Assembly (NCBI GenBank): GCA_030141605.1
Contig: JAQGDQ010000781.1
Location: 1 to 63,844 of the forward strand
Length of the DNA: 63,844 nt
From: Tubiluchus corallicola
Lineage: Eukaryota > Priapulida > Priapulimorpha > Priapulimorphida > Tubiluchidae
Direction of reading: 5' to 3'
Positions 35,631 through 46,005 of this stretch are shown in pieces. The notes beneath the pieces are model-generated. The model was given only the letters and a program-made list of their open reading frames with translations, was not told where the DNA came from and did not search any database. Both the position numbers and the translations under genes were made by a program. How positions within the stretch are numbered: the stretch's first letter is position 1; each line of letters begins with the position of its first letter.

Positions 35631-35744
35631 GTTATGACAGTTGTCAGTCAGAACCTTGTGAAAATGGGGCTATCTGTGTTTCGAGTAACAATACATACAC
35701 TTGTTATTGTCGATCTGGATTTGCTGGTACTAACTGTGAACGAG
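35631..35744 (+). CDS. Gene A exon: EGF-like 35
   Basis: Phase 1 to 1, 114 nt. GYDSC-QSEP-C-ENGAI-C-VSSNNTYT-C-Y-C-RSGFAGTN-C. Lacks the Asx pattern; NNT is an N-glycosylation sequon. Divergent singleton. Confidence 0.9.
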
Positions 35745-35981
35745 GTAAGATTTTGTAAAGTTAATGAAATATCTTAGAGCTAGTTATCTTTCCAACACGA
35801 TTTTGACTCAGATTCAAAAAAAATCTGTGGGCAAGTTGTATCTGAGAGAGTTTTCAGTAAAAATTATGCTACAACACTGTGCTTTTAAGTTATCATGTTT
35901 TTTCAGTGTAGTTTTTAAGAATAATTATCAGTTATTCAGTGAATATAATGCTATTTTAATTCCCCTATAATGCTCCACCAG

Positions 35982-36095
35982 ATTTTGATGAATGCTGCTC
36001 AGATCCTTGCATGAATGGAGCAACGTGCAGTAATGAAGTTGACAAATACACTTGTACTTGTGCTGAAGATTACACAGGAAAAAATTGTGAACAAG
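35982..36095 (+). CDS. Gene A exon: EGF-like 36 (seven cysteines)
   Basis: Phase 1 to 1, 114 nt. [25 protein letters not shown], last loop AEDYTGKN. Extra cysteine in loop 1. Confidence 0.9.
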
Positions 36096-36386
36096 GTAAA
36101 GAATGCCATGATTTTTGTTACTAATGAGATTAACGTAAGCAATTTAAAGATGTAAGATGCAGTGTGTAGATTTACTTGACCATTTAGAATTGACATAGAA
36201 TTGTCTTTCATATACATGTATATAATTATATATATAAATAATTATGCAGTATTAATTACAATAAATTATTTATTATAGTAAAGTATAATATGGTAAGTAT
36301 AGTAAATATATATAATACTATTTTGATACTTTTAAATTATAAGTCCAGTTGTAGAAACGTTTAATGGATTAATAATTATTATTTAG

Positions 36387-36500
36387 AAATCAACAATTGC
36401 TCTCCTAATCCTTGCCTGAATGGAGCTACATGTATAAACAAAATCCACAGCTACACGTGTTTATGTGCTGAAGGATACAATGGTACTGAATGTGAACACG
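36387..36500 (+). CDS. Gene A exon: EGF-like 37
   Basis: Phase 1 to 1, 114 nt. EINNC-SPNP-C-LNGAT-C-INKIHSYT-C-L-C-AEGYNGTE-C. Confidence 0.9.
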
Positions 36501-36668
36501 GTAATTATTGCAAAAATGTTTGTTGTCATACTTACCGTTATAATAATAATTACTACTATTTACTACTAGTACTACGACCTGACATTTACTCATTCACGGA
36601 CCATTAAGCGTTTGTTACTTTTTGCATGGGTTCATGACAAAATTCTGTTCGTCAACATTAGCTGCTAG

Positions 36669-36710
36669 ATTATGTCATGAATGCTCATCATCTCCTTAGT
36701 AATTTTTCAG
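36669..36710 (+). pseudogene. Remnant of an EGF exon start
   Basis: gtcatgaatgctcatcatct with a stop soon after resembles the start of EGF 47 (gaatgttcatcatctcct). It borders the left edge of the 2.92-kb duplication. Confidence 0.5.
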
Positions 36711-36905
36711 CTCCTCATTTAATGGATTTTTATGAAAAATTATGTATGAAATACATTTACTGTACCATAGGACATCATAAAAATCGATTTTTGAAAAAAA
36801 ATTGAAAAAGCTTTCAGTAACTTCAGTGCTTTGAACTCAGCCAAGCTGTTAATATAATGATAAACACATAAACATTTAATGCAACCACACGTGCCTTTTC
36901 TCTAG

Positions 36906-37019
36906 ATATAGATGAATGTTTATCAGCTCCTTGTCCTAATGGAACTGTGTGCAACAACGAAGTCAACAAATATACCTGCACTTGTGTTGACGGATACACT
37001 GGACCTGATTGTAATCAAG
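36906..37019 (+). CDS. Gene A exon: EGF-like 38
   Basis: Phase 1 to 1, 114 nt. DIDEC-LSAP-C-PNGTV-C-NNEVNKYT-C, last loop VDGYTGPD. Threonine is one place early, so the O-fucose motif is lost. Confidence 0.93.
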
Positions 37020-37020
37020 G

Positions 37021-37643
37021 TAGAACTGTATCTTACATTACTTTCGAAAGATCATCTGCAAATTAATTAAACTCAAAATACCACAACTTTATCAAACTTT
37101 TATTTTACATAGTTAGAAATCGCATCAAACATTTAAACATGATTTTTAACTACGTAAATTAAAAGTTTCAATAAAGTTGTAGTGTTTTAACTATAGATGT
37201 TTTTCAGTAACTGTAATAAAAATTGTCTGTAATTTAATTATAGAAAATAATAATTAAGAATTACTCAATTATTATTAACTTTAGTAAATAATAAGTGAGA
37301 ATTAAATTCTTGATGAATAACCACCCGATTAAGATAAAGCACTTAATATATAGGCACTATATGTGTAACTTTAACAATGTATCTTTGCAAACCTTATTCT
37401 GTATACATATGCAACCAAGCTCTGCGTTTTTGTACATTAAAGTTCTGCAGAACACCGTGTGACCTCATTCACTCACTTAGTTATTATTGCAGCCAAATAT
37501 AAACTAAATCATTTACAACATCAAAACTTTACTTTAATTTATTGTATCTATACATACATATATATATATATATATGAATACTTTCACCTTAAAGCATGCT
37601 AATAACTCTACCTATCTAACTGCAAAGAACTTATCTTTTCTAG
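37021..37643. other. Intron, no gene
   Basis: AT-rich intron, repeated at 39936-40567. A short TA run lies at 37558-37575. Confidence 0.5.
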
Positions 37644-37757
37644 AAATTGATGAATGCTCGTCAGCTCCTTGTCAGAATGGGGCAACGTGTAATGATAATG
37701 TCAACAAATACACTTGTACTTGTGTTGATGGATATACTGGGACTGATTGTGATAAAG
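37644..37757 (+). CDS. Gene A exon: EGF-like 39
   Basis: Phase 1 to 1, 114 nt. [25 protein letters not shown], last loop VDGYTGTD. Confidence 0.93.
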
Positions 37758-38002
37758 GTAAAGCTTCTTTAAATCAACAGGAAAATTGCACAAGGCCGCT
37801 TGCTCTATCCTCGGATTACAATTTTCAATTTGAAAGGCAACATTTTTTCAAGTTGTTTCACTTTCAAAACAACTTTTACACTTGATGAAAGACATGTTTT
37901 AAGACACGCAATTTGTCTTCCTCATTACAAATCAACTTTTACAGTTTATAATACAGTTTCTGGAAGCTAAAATCTGACTTCAATTGTTACCTGTTTTTCC
38001 AG

Positions 38003-38116
38003 ATATTGATGAATGCTTGTCGTCTCCTTGCATGAATGGAGCAACATGTAACGATGGAGTCAACAAATACACTTGTACTTGTGCTGATGGATATACTGGA
38101 TCTAACTGTGGTCAAG
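38003..38116 (+). CDS. Gene A exon: EGF-like 40
   Basis: Phase 1 to 1, 114 nt. [25 protein letters not shown], last loop ADGYTGSN. All three O-glycosylation motifs present. Confidence 0.93.
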
Positions 38117-38221
38117 GTATCATTGCAATTAAGTTGACATGTTTTGCTTATTTTCCAATTTTTTTAAGTAGGCCAATTTATTTTCGACCCCCCCCCTTGT
38201 GATGACCTCATCTGTACGAAG

Positions 38222-38370
38222 CCATTGCATAGTGGCTTTGAATACCAGGTATAAAACCGTCGCTATGGAATGGCCTCGTTGATTCAGTAGGTGAACCTGT
38301 TCGTCCATTAAATCAAAGAGGCCATTCTATGGCGACGGTTTTGCAGCTGGTATTCAACGTCAAAATGCAA
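38222..38370. repeat. Large hairpin (foldback), copy 1
   Basis: Arms of roughly 60 bp: ccgtcgctatggaatggcct vs aggccattctatggcgacgg, extended by ataccag / ctggtat, around a loop of about 25 bp. Same structure at 41146-41290. Confidence 0.8.
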
Positions 38371-38399
38371 TAGCTTTTATGGACGAGCAATCAACGATG

Positions 38400-38720
38400 T
38401 TTTTTTTATTTATTTATTATTATTATCACATTCAGTACAATATAAAGCACACAGTGACATCAAAATTATTACATCTACTATACTAAATTGTTATGTTTCA
38501 TACACTATCGTTATCATAACATGATAATTGTACTGCAGTGGGCTAGAGAAGCAAAGGCTTGTATAAGCCCACTGTCATGTGAACCTGATAAAAAAAGGAT
38601 GAGTGAACAAAAAAGAACTGGGAGAAAGGTTAGATCACACAGGAAGGGTGGAAGGATGTGTTAGTGGAAATGGTAGGAAGAAAGATAATAGATTGCGCTA
38701 TGTTGACATCAGCTCTAAAG
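38400..38720 (-). mobile_element. Retroelement 3' fragment, minus strand, copy 2
   Basis: Same sequence as 4704-4990, again with an ATT-rich tail on its + strand left side (38405-38425). Confidence 0.6.
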
Positions 38721-39090
38721 ATTTATCAATGATGCCTTGTTTTGTATAATCTGTACCAGGATTGTGGTATGAGGAGGGGTCGAACATGAATGGCATTTAG
38801 CCCCGGAAAAGGTCATGAGATGTAATGAATGGTAACTTACTTCCAAATCAATTTGACGTACATACAAGTGAATGGCTAGTCTGTGTTTAGCTGATATTTA
38901 TGTGACAACTGCACGTTTTTCCATTATCTTATTTTTCAGTCTTGTTTTTGCTAAATTAGTTGCAGGAAAGCAGTGAAAATTGTAACTATCCTTGGTCTCA
39001 CTAATTAATCATGACTTTGATTGTCAGAATTTTAAAAACCATTACCATAGTGGGTAATTAGCTGGAGAAAGAAGACAATGAAAGATTGTT

Positions 39091-39159
39091 GACTAGTAAG
39101 GATTCGAACCCGAGAGCTTGGATTAGTACTACCATGCTCTACCGCCTGAGCAACAAGCC
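39091..39159 (-). tRNA. tRNA-like sequence (probable pseudogene or SINE head), copy 1
   Basis: Minus strand has a D arm gctcaggcggtagagc, then a B box gggttcgaatcc, and acceptor arms that pair only partly (ggcttgt / actagtc). The anticodon arm is irregular. Identical copy at 42015. Best read as a tRNA-derived repeat. Confidence 0.5.
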
Positions 39160-39293
39160 AATCACGATATTCATGAGCTTCCTCCTTGTTGTAGCTCGCA
39201 ATTCAACAGCGCCACCTATGATTTTTGTTAGCAATGAGACAAATGTGACACATCTAAAAACATAGTATTCAGACATATTCCTGTTTTTTTTAG

Positions 39294-39407
39294 AAATTGA
39301 TGAATGTTTGTCAAATCCTTGTACGAATGGAGGAACTTGTAAAAATGAAATCAACAAATACTCTTGCAATTGTGCTGCTGGATATACTGGAACTGACTGT
39401 GGACAAG
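39294..39407 (+). CDS. Gene A exon: EGF-like 41
   Basis: Phase 1 to 1, 114 nt. [36 protein letters not shown]. Confidence 0.93.
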
Positions 39408-39588
39408 GTATATTAAACAAATGTGTTGAAAATAATAGAGGGTCAATTTGCTTCAAATCTGAAGTTTTTTGAAGTTTGGCAGTACTTTTCTTCACCTCCT
39501 TCAAATTGCATTAACATTTCTGAAAACTGCAATTTACGTTGTCTTCTTGAAAATCTACAAAATTTTATTCGTCAACATTTTCTTCTAG

Positions 39589-39628
39589 ATATTGATGAAT
39601 GTTCATCATCTCCTTGTAAGAATGGAGC
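39589..39628 (+). pseudogene. Truncated EGF exon 42 at the duplication breakpoint
   Basis: Identical to the start of EGF 47 (DIDEC-SSSP-C-KNGA) up to about 39628, then jumps into intron sequence (ctcctcatttaatgg). No donor follows and the frame stops at 39684, so it should be skipped. Confidence 0.9.
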
Positions 39629-39820
39629 TCCTCATTTAATGGATTTTTATGAAAAATTATGTATGAAATACATTTCTGTACCATAGACATCTTAAAAATC
39701 GATTTTTGAAAAAAAATTGAAAAAGCTTTTAGTAACTTCAGTGCTTTGAACTCAGCCAAGCTGTTAATATAATGATAAACACATAAACATTTAATGTAAC
39801 CACACGTACCTTTTCTCTAG

Positions 39821-39934
39821 ATATAGATGAATGTTTATCAGCTCCTTGTCCTGATGGAACTGTGTGCAACAATGAAGTCAACAAATATACCTGCACTTGT
39901 GCTGACGGATACACTGGACCTGATTGTAATCAAG
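39821..39934 (+). CDS. Gene A exon: EGF-like 43
   Basis: Phase 1 to 1, 114 nt. DIDEC-LSAP-C-PDGTV-C, last loop ADGYTGPD. Differs from EGF 38 by N to D and V to A. Confidence 0.93.
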
Positions 39935-40567
39935 GTAGAACTGTAGCTCAACTTACTTTCGAAAGATCATCTGTAAATTAATTAAACTTAAAATACCACA
40001 ACTTTATCAAACTTTTATTTTACATAGTTAGAAATCGCATCAAACATTTAAACATGATTTTTAACTACGTAAATTAAAAGTTTCAATAAAGTTGTAGTGT
40101 TTTAACTATAGATGTTTTTCAGTAACTGTAATGAAAAATTGTCTGTAATTTAATTATAGAAAATAATAATTAAGAATTACTCAATTATTACTAACTTCAG
40201 TAAATAATAAGTGAGAATCAAAATATTGATAAATAACAACTCGATTAAGATAAAACACTTAATATATAAGCACTATATGTGTAACTTTAGCAATGTATCT
40301 TTGCAAACCTTATAATAGTCTGTATACATAATGCAACCAAGCTCTGCGTTTTTGTACATTAAAGTTCTGCAGAACACCTTGTGACCTCATTCACTCACTT
40401 AGTTATTATTGCAGCCAAATATAAACTAAATCATTTACAACATCAAAACTTTACTTTAATTTATTGTATCTGTACATACATATATATATATATTTATATG
40501 AATACTTTCACCTTAAAGCATGCTAATAACTCTACCTATCTAACTGCAAAGAACTCATCTTTTCTAG

Positions 40568-40681
40568 AAATTGATGAATGTTCGTCAACTCCTTGTCAGA
40601 ATGGGGCAACGTGTAATGATAATGTCAACAAATACACTTGTACTTGTGTTGATGGATATACTGGGACTAATTGTGATCAAG
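40568..40681 (+). CDS. Gene A exon: EGF-like 44
   Basis: Phase 1 to 1, 114 nt. [25 protein letters not shown], last loop VDGYTGTN. Copy of EGF 39. Confidence 0.93.
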
Positions 40682-40925
40682 GTAAAGCTTCGTTAAAGCA
40701 ACAGGAAAGTTGCACAAGGCCGCTTGCTCTATCCTCGGCTTACAATTTTCAATTTGAAAGGCAATATTTTTTAAGTTGTTTCACTTTCAAAACAACTTTT
40801 ACACTTGATGAAAGACATGTTTTAAGACACACAATTTGTCTTCCTCATTACAAATCAACTTTTACAGTTTATAATACAGTTTCTGGAAGCTAAAAACTGA
40901 CTTCAATTGTTACCTGTTTTTCCAG

Positions 40926-41039
40926 ATATTGATGAATGCTTGTCGTCTCCTTGCATGAATGGAGCAACATGTAACGATGGACTCAACAAATACACTTGTA
41001 CTTGTGCTGATGGATATACTGGATCTAACTGTGGTCAAG
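40926..41039 (+). CDS. Gene A exon: EGF-like 45
   Basis: Phase 1 to 1, 114 nt. [25 protein letters not shown], last loop ADGYTGSN. Copy of EGF 40 with V to L. Confidence 0.93.
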
Positions 41040-41145
41040 GTATCATTGCAATTAAGTTGACATGTTTTGCTTATTTTCCAATTTTTTTAAGTAGGCCAAT
41101 TTATTTTCGACCCCCCCCCTTGTGATGACCTCATCTGTACGAAGC

Positions 41146-41290
41146 CATTGCATAGTGGGTTTGAATACCAGGTATAAAACCGTCGCTATGGAATGGCCTC
41201 GTTGATTCAGTAGGTGAACCTGTTCGTCTATTAAATCAAAGAGGCCATTCTATGGCGACAGTTTTGCAGCTGGTATTCAAGGTCAAAATG
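41146..41290. repeat. Large hairpin (foldback), copy 2
   Basis: Copy of 38222-38370 within the segmental duplication. Confidence 0.8.
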
Positions 41291-41324
41291 CAATAGCTTT
41301 TATGGACGAGCAATCAACGATGTT

Positions 41325-41645
41325 TTTTTTTATTTATTTATTATTATTATCACATTCAGTACAATATAAAGCACACAGTGACATCAAAATTATTGCATCT
41401 ACTATACTAAATTGTTATGTTTCGTACACTATCGTTATCATAACATGATAATTGTACTGCAGTGGGCTAGAGAAGCAAAGGCTTGTATAAGCCCACTGTC
41501 ATGTGAAACTGATAAAAAAAGGATGAGTGAACAAAAAAGAACTGGGAGAAAGGTTAGATCACACAGGAAGGGTAGAAGGATGTGTTAGTGGAAATGGTAG
41601 GAAGAAAGATAATAGATTGCGCTATGTTGACATCAGCTCTAAAGA
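41325..41645 (-). mobile_element. Retroelement 3' fragment, minus strand, copy 3
   Basis: Copy of 38400-38720, carried by the segmental duplication. Confidence 0.6.
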
Positions 41646-42014
41646 TTTATCAACGATGCCTTGTTTTGTATAATCTGTACCAGGATTGTGGTATGAGGAG
41701 GGGTCGAACATGAATGGCATTTAGCATCGGTAAAACTTACGAAATGTCATGAATGGTCAGTTACTTCCAAATCAATTTGACGTACATACAAGTGAATGGC
41801 TGGTCTGTGTTTAGCAAATTTTTATGCGACAACTGCACGTTTTTCCATTATCTTATTTTTCAGTCTTGTTTTTGCTAAATTTGTTGCAGGAAATCATTGA
41901 AAATTGTAACTATCCTTGGTCTCACTAATTAATCATGACTTTGATTGTCAGAATTTCAAAAACCATTACCATAGTGGGTAATTACCTGGAGAAAGAAGAC
42001 AATGAAAGATTGTT

Positions 42015-42083
42015 GACTAGTAAGGATTCGAACCCGAGAGCTTGGATTAGTACTACCATGCTCTACCGCCTGAGCAACAAGCC
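42015..42083 (-). tRNA. tRNA-like sequence, copy 2
   Basis: Identical to 39091-39159, carried by the segmental duplication. Same reservations. Confidence 0.5.
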
Positions 42084-42216
42084 AATCACGATATTCATGA
42101 GCTTCCTCCTTGTTGTAGCTCGCAATTCAACAGCGCCACCTATGATTTTTGTTAGCAATGAGACAAATGTGACACATCTAAAAACATAGTATTCAGACAT
42201 ATTCCTGTTTTTTTAG

Positions 42217-42330
42217 AAATTGATGAATGTTTGTCAAATCCTTGTACGAATGGAGGAACTTGTAAAAATGAAATCAACAAATACTCATGCCATTGTGCTG
42301 CTGGATACACTGGAACTGACTGTGGACAAG
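42217..42330 (+). CDS. Gene A exon: EGF-like 46
   Basis: Phase 1 to 1, 114 nt. [36 protein letters not shown]. Copy of EGF 41 with N to H. Confidence 0.93.
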
Positions 42331-42511
42331 GTATATTAAACAAATGTGTTGAAAATAATAGAGGGTCAATTTGCTCCAAATCTGAAGTTTTTTGAAGTTT
42401 GGCAGTACTTTTCTTCACCTCCTTCAAATTGCATTAACATTTCTGAAAACTGCAATTTACGTTGTCTTCTTGAAAATCTACAAAATTTTATTCGTCAACA
42501 TTTTCTTCTAG

Positions 42512-42625
42512 ATATTGATGAATGTTCATCATCTCCTTGTAAGAATGGAGCAACATGTAACAATGAAATGAATAAATACACTTGTACTTGTGCTGATGGA
42601 TATAATGGAACTAATTGTGAGGAAG
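42512..42625 (+). CDS. Gene A exon: EGF-like 47 (last EGF)
   Basis: Phase 1 to 1, 114 nt. [25 protein letters not shown], last loop ADGYNGTN. Its donor GTAATT is the first of about 15 copies in the minisatellite that follows. Confidence 0.93.
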
Positions 42626-43520
42626 GTAATTGTATCCCACGATTTTTGTTACTAACGAGGCTAAAGTAACTACTGGAGCAAGGTAATTGTAGCCCACGAT
42701 TTTTGTTACTAACGAGGCTAAAGTAACTAATGGAGCAAGGTAATTGAATCTAATGATTTTTGTTACTAACTAGGCAAAAGTAGCTAATGGAGCAAGGTAA
42801 CTGTGTTCCATGATTTTTGTTACGAACGAGGCTAAAGTAACTACTGGAGCAAGGTAATTGTATCACACGATTTTTGTTACTAACGAGGCTAAAGTAACTA
42901 CTGGAGCAAGGTAATTGTATCACACGATTTTTGTTACTAACGAGGCTAAAGTAACTAATGGAGCAAGGTAATTGTATCCCACGATTTTTGTTACTAACGA
43001 GGCTAAGGTAACTAATGGAGCAAGGTAATTGTATCCCACCATTTTTCTTACTAACGAGGCTAAAGTAACCAATGGAGCAAGGTAATTGTATCTAATGATT
43101 TTTGTTACTAACTAGGCAAAAGTAACTAATGGAGCAAGGTAAATGTGTTCCATGATTTTTGTTACGAACGAGGCTAAAGTAACTACTGGAACAAGGTAAT
43201 TGTATCACACGATTTTTGTTACTAACGAGGCTAAAGTAACTAATGGAGTAAGGTAATTGTATCCCACGATTTTTGTTACTAACGAGGCTAAGGTAACTAA
43301 TGGAGCAAGGTAATTGTATCCCACGATTTTTGATACTAACGAGGCTAAAGTAACTAATGGAGCAAGGTAATTGAATCTAATGATTTTTGTTACTAACTAG
43401 GCAAAAGTAACTAATGGAACAAGGTAAATGTGTTCCATGATTTTTGTTACGAACGAGGCTAAAGTAACTAATGGAGCAAGGTAATTGTATCCCTCGATTT
43501 TGTTACTAACCAAACTACAG
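42626..43520 (+). repeat. 57-bp minisatellite carrying repeated splice donors
   Basis: Unit starts at the donor of EGF 47 (gtaattgtatcccacga) and ends gagcaag, so most unit joins recreate an AAG|GTAATT-like donor. About 15 imperfect units. Confidence 0.9.
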
Positions 43521-43990
43521 TAACTAATGTAAAAAGCATGTTATGCATTCATAGTCGACCATCTACAATTGACACAGTTAGTTGCGTCACAAATGTGTAA
43601 GAAGGAATTGCTATTGCTAGAAGATTTATTATTTCTTTCATGACTGCTCAATATAAGAAGCAGGAACGCTTGGTGGATTCTTTGCTACGTCATCAAACGT
43701 CATTTTGTCTCAGTTGACTGCAATTTTATCAACAGTTTCCGGTGATAATCATAGATGCCACGCGTTCCTGTTCGCTGTCCCCACCCACAATGCATCATTC
43801 CTCAAACCTGGAGTTGTATTTTTGCTAAATCTTTTTGCAGCAAATTTACATACGTCAGCAGCTGATCTCCTATCAGCTTTTTGTCGTTTCAAGAGCTTTG
43901 CGTAATGCTACAGGAAGAGGAGACTCTTGAGGTAATCGTAGTGTTTTGCCCAATTCAAGGCAATATTCTCACTTTCATTTGTTTGCCCAA
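43521..43990. other. Intron, no gene seen
   Basis: No exon or classifiable repeat. The open frame at 43705-43905 has no domain I recognise. Confidence 0.4.
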
Positions 43991-44039
43991 AGAATTCTTC
44001 TTCACCACATTATACAGATAATCATTGGACATTCTATAG

Positions 44040-44560
44040 AGCTGTTGTTGTTGCTATTGTTGGCGCAATTGCTGCAGCTTTTGCTGTTGCTATTGTTGGT
44101 GCTACTGCTGCAGCTTTTGCTGTTGCTATTGTTGGTGCTACTGCTGCAGCTGTTGCTATTGTTGGTGCTACTGCTGCAGCTGTTGCTATTGTTGGTGCTA
44201 CTGCTGCAGCTGTTGCTGTTGCTATTGTTGGTGCTACTGCTGCAGCTGTTGCTGTTGCTATTGTTGGTGCTACTGCTGCAGCTGTTGCTGTTGCTATTGT
44301 TGGTGCTACTGCTGTAACTGTTGCTGTTGCTATTGTTGGTGCTACTGCTGCAGCTGTTGCTGTTGCTATTGTTGGTGCTACTGCTGCAGCTGCAGCTGTT
44401 GCTATTGTTGGTATTACTGCTGCAGCTGTTGTTGTTGCTATTGTTGGTGCTATTGCTGCAGCTGTTGCTGTTGCTGTTGTTGGTGTTACTTCTGAAGCTG
44501 TTGCTATTGCTATTGTTGGTGCTACTGCTGCAGCTGTTGCTGTTTTTGTTGTTGTTTTCG
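44040..44560. repeat. Trinucleotide-phased minisatellite, 30-36-bp unit
   Basis: Units such as gctattgttggtgctactgc joined by gctgttgctgtt. Because every unit is a multiple of 3, a long frame stays open (poly-Leu on +); this is a by-product, not evidence of coding. Confidence 0.9.
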
Positions 44561-44774
44561 ATGTTTCAATTCAATGTACTCAACAGTATTTCTAGTTCAA
44601 GTGTAAAGAAGTAACAAACGTTTTCGACGTAAATTAGTGGTGGCATCTCAAACAACATATTAAGCTCCGCTTCAAATGCTTATATAAGTATTTGAAAGTC
44701 CATCATAAACTTCGTATGTGTAATTATTCCAACTATAACAATAAAGCGAAAACGTATCATTATTACAAGCAGCA

Positions 44775-45174
44775 TGTGGAAGTTGGAATTGTACATTTTA
44801 ATTAGGTGCTGCCATCTATGGGCTAATCCTGTTACATTCTACCAGCTATAATTGTATAATTGTATGGTCCAGTGAATGCATATTCACTGGTTCTCTCCCT
44901 GTTTTAAAGTAATGGTTGTTGTGAAGCCTATGCAAGTCTGCATAGGTCACCTATACCTATATATACTGACTGGTTTTGCTTTCTAGTCACTCTCTAGCTC
45001 TCAGTGTTCAGTGCAGCAGTCATGTTACTCATGTGTCTGTAGTTTTAATAAACACTTTTCTGTTGTGTGCAGTGCAAATATGTATTATAGATTTTTTATT
45101 CTTGTTCATACTTCTGTGCTTAAACTCAATCATAACAAAGTGAGTGATCTACAACTTTAAACATGACTTTCACA
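44775..45174 (+). mobile_element. Solo LTR, family 1, just upstream of Ig3
   Basis: 400 bp, TGTGGAAGTT to CTTTCACA. Flanks CAGCA and TAGCA match at 4 of 5. TATA-like stretch near 44957 and AATAAA near 45047. It ends only 22 bp before the Ig3 exon, so the polypyrimidine tract is almost the only intron sequence left between. Confidence 0.87.
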
Positions 45175-45196
45175 TAGCAATATCTGTTCTTTGCAG

Positions 45197-45511
45197 ATGT
45201 AACAACACCTGATATTTGTCTATACTATCAATTCTGTGAAAAGAAAACTCTTGAAGCAGTTGAATGGAGATGGACAAGAGGAAGTATTAATCTCATATCT
45301 TCAAAAAATGCTTCGTACGATGAACGTACCAGTGCTAACATTGTAGTAACGGAAACCAAGGGTAACATGTCATGCTACAAAACATCATTCTCCATAGTAT
45401 CACCTGTGAAAAGTGATTCTGGTATCTACCAACTGACATTGGAACGGGAGGATCATATTACCTATGTAAACTTCACCGTTGCCGTTACGCAGCCTAATAT
45501 GATTTCTATAG
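45197..45511 (+). CDS. Gene A exon: Ig-like domain 3 (non-canonical cysteines)
   Basis: Phase 1 to 1, 105 codons, acceptor tctttgcag, donor GTATAA. YYQFCEKK (B strand), VEWRW (C-strand tryptophan), MSCYKTSFSIVS (E strand with cysteine), KSDSGIYQLTL (D-x-G-x-Y without the F-strand cysteine). Ends VTQPNMISIG. Potential N-glycosylation at NAS, NMS and NFT. Most similar to Ig4. Confidence 0.85.
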
Positions 45512-45599
45512 GTATAAATTTTGCTGGTAAAAATAGGCCACTATGTAGATGAAGAATTCAATGTAAATTGACGCATTGCACATTTTAAAGCACAACAAT

Positions 45600-46005
45600 C
45601 TACCCAGGGGCGTATTAACTAGGCTATATCCTAGGCGCCCAATTTTATAAAAAAAATATATTCTTTGCGGAAAATGTGTATCCGTCTAAATTCATGTAAA
45701 ACAAACATTGTATAACACACCACAGGCAGTTACTGGAATCGGTTGCTACATAAGTGCCTTATGACGAACGAGTATAAGGCACTTCACAACAAGCAGTTGC
45801 CCAGCCTGCTTTTATGTAAGACATGTTCATATGCATGTAATTAACAACAACCACATAGAAAGTAGGTAGGTAAATTATGTTACTAACACACCACAAGTAA
45901 TTGTTCAAACTGCTCAGTACATAAGCAATATACAACACAGTTGGGGTGACAGATCTAGCAGCCTAAAGCGTCGTGAAGTCTTGATACGCCGCCCCCCCCC
46001 CCCCC
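45600..46005. mobile_element. Possible MITE
   Basis: aggggcgtattaactaggct at the left and gtcttgatacgccgccccc at the right are imperfect inverted termini. An inner hairpin (gtgccttatg...ataaggcac) lies near 45755-45790. No target duplication found. Confidence 0.4.

Larger units (their letters stand above)
36711..39628 (+). repeat. Tandem segmental duplication, copy 1 (about 2.92 kb)
   Basis: Contains EGF 38-41 and the truncated EGF 42 with their introns. It matches copy 2 (39629-42551) almost base for base; exon starts are offset by 2915-2924 bp. The join between copies lies inside an EGF exon. Confidence 0.93.
39629..42551 (+). repeat. Tandem segmental duplication, copy 2 (about 2.92 kb)
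   Basis: Second copy of 36711-39628, with EGF 43-46 and the start of EGF 47. Small differences only, so the event is recent. Its last exon runs on intact into unique sequence. Confidence 0.93.

Noticed and set aside
43946-44614. Long leucine-rich open frames
   Set aside because: Units are multiples of 3, so a frame stays open by itself; no start context or domain.
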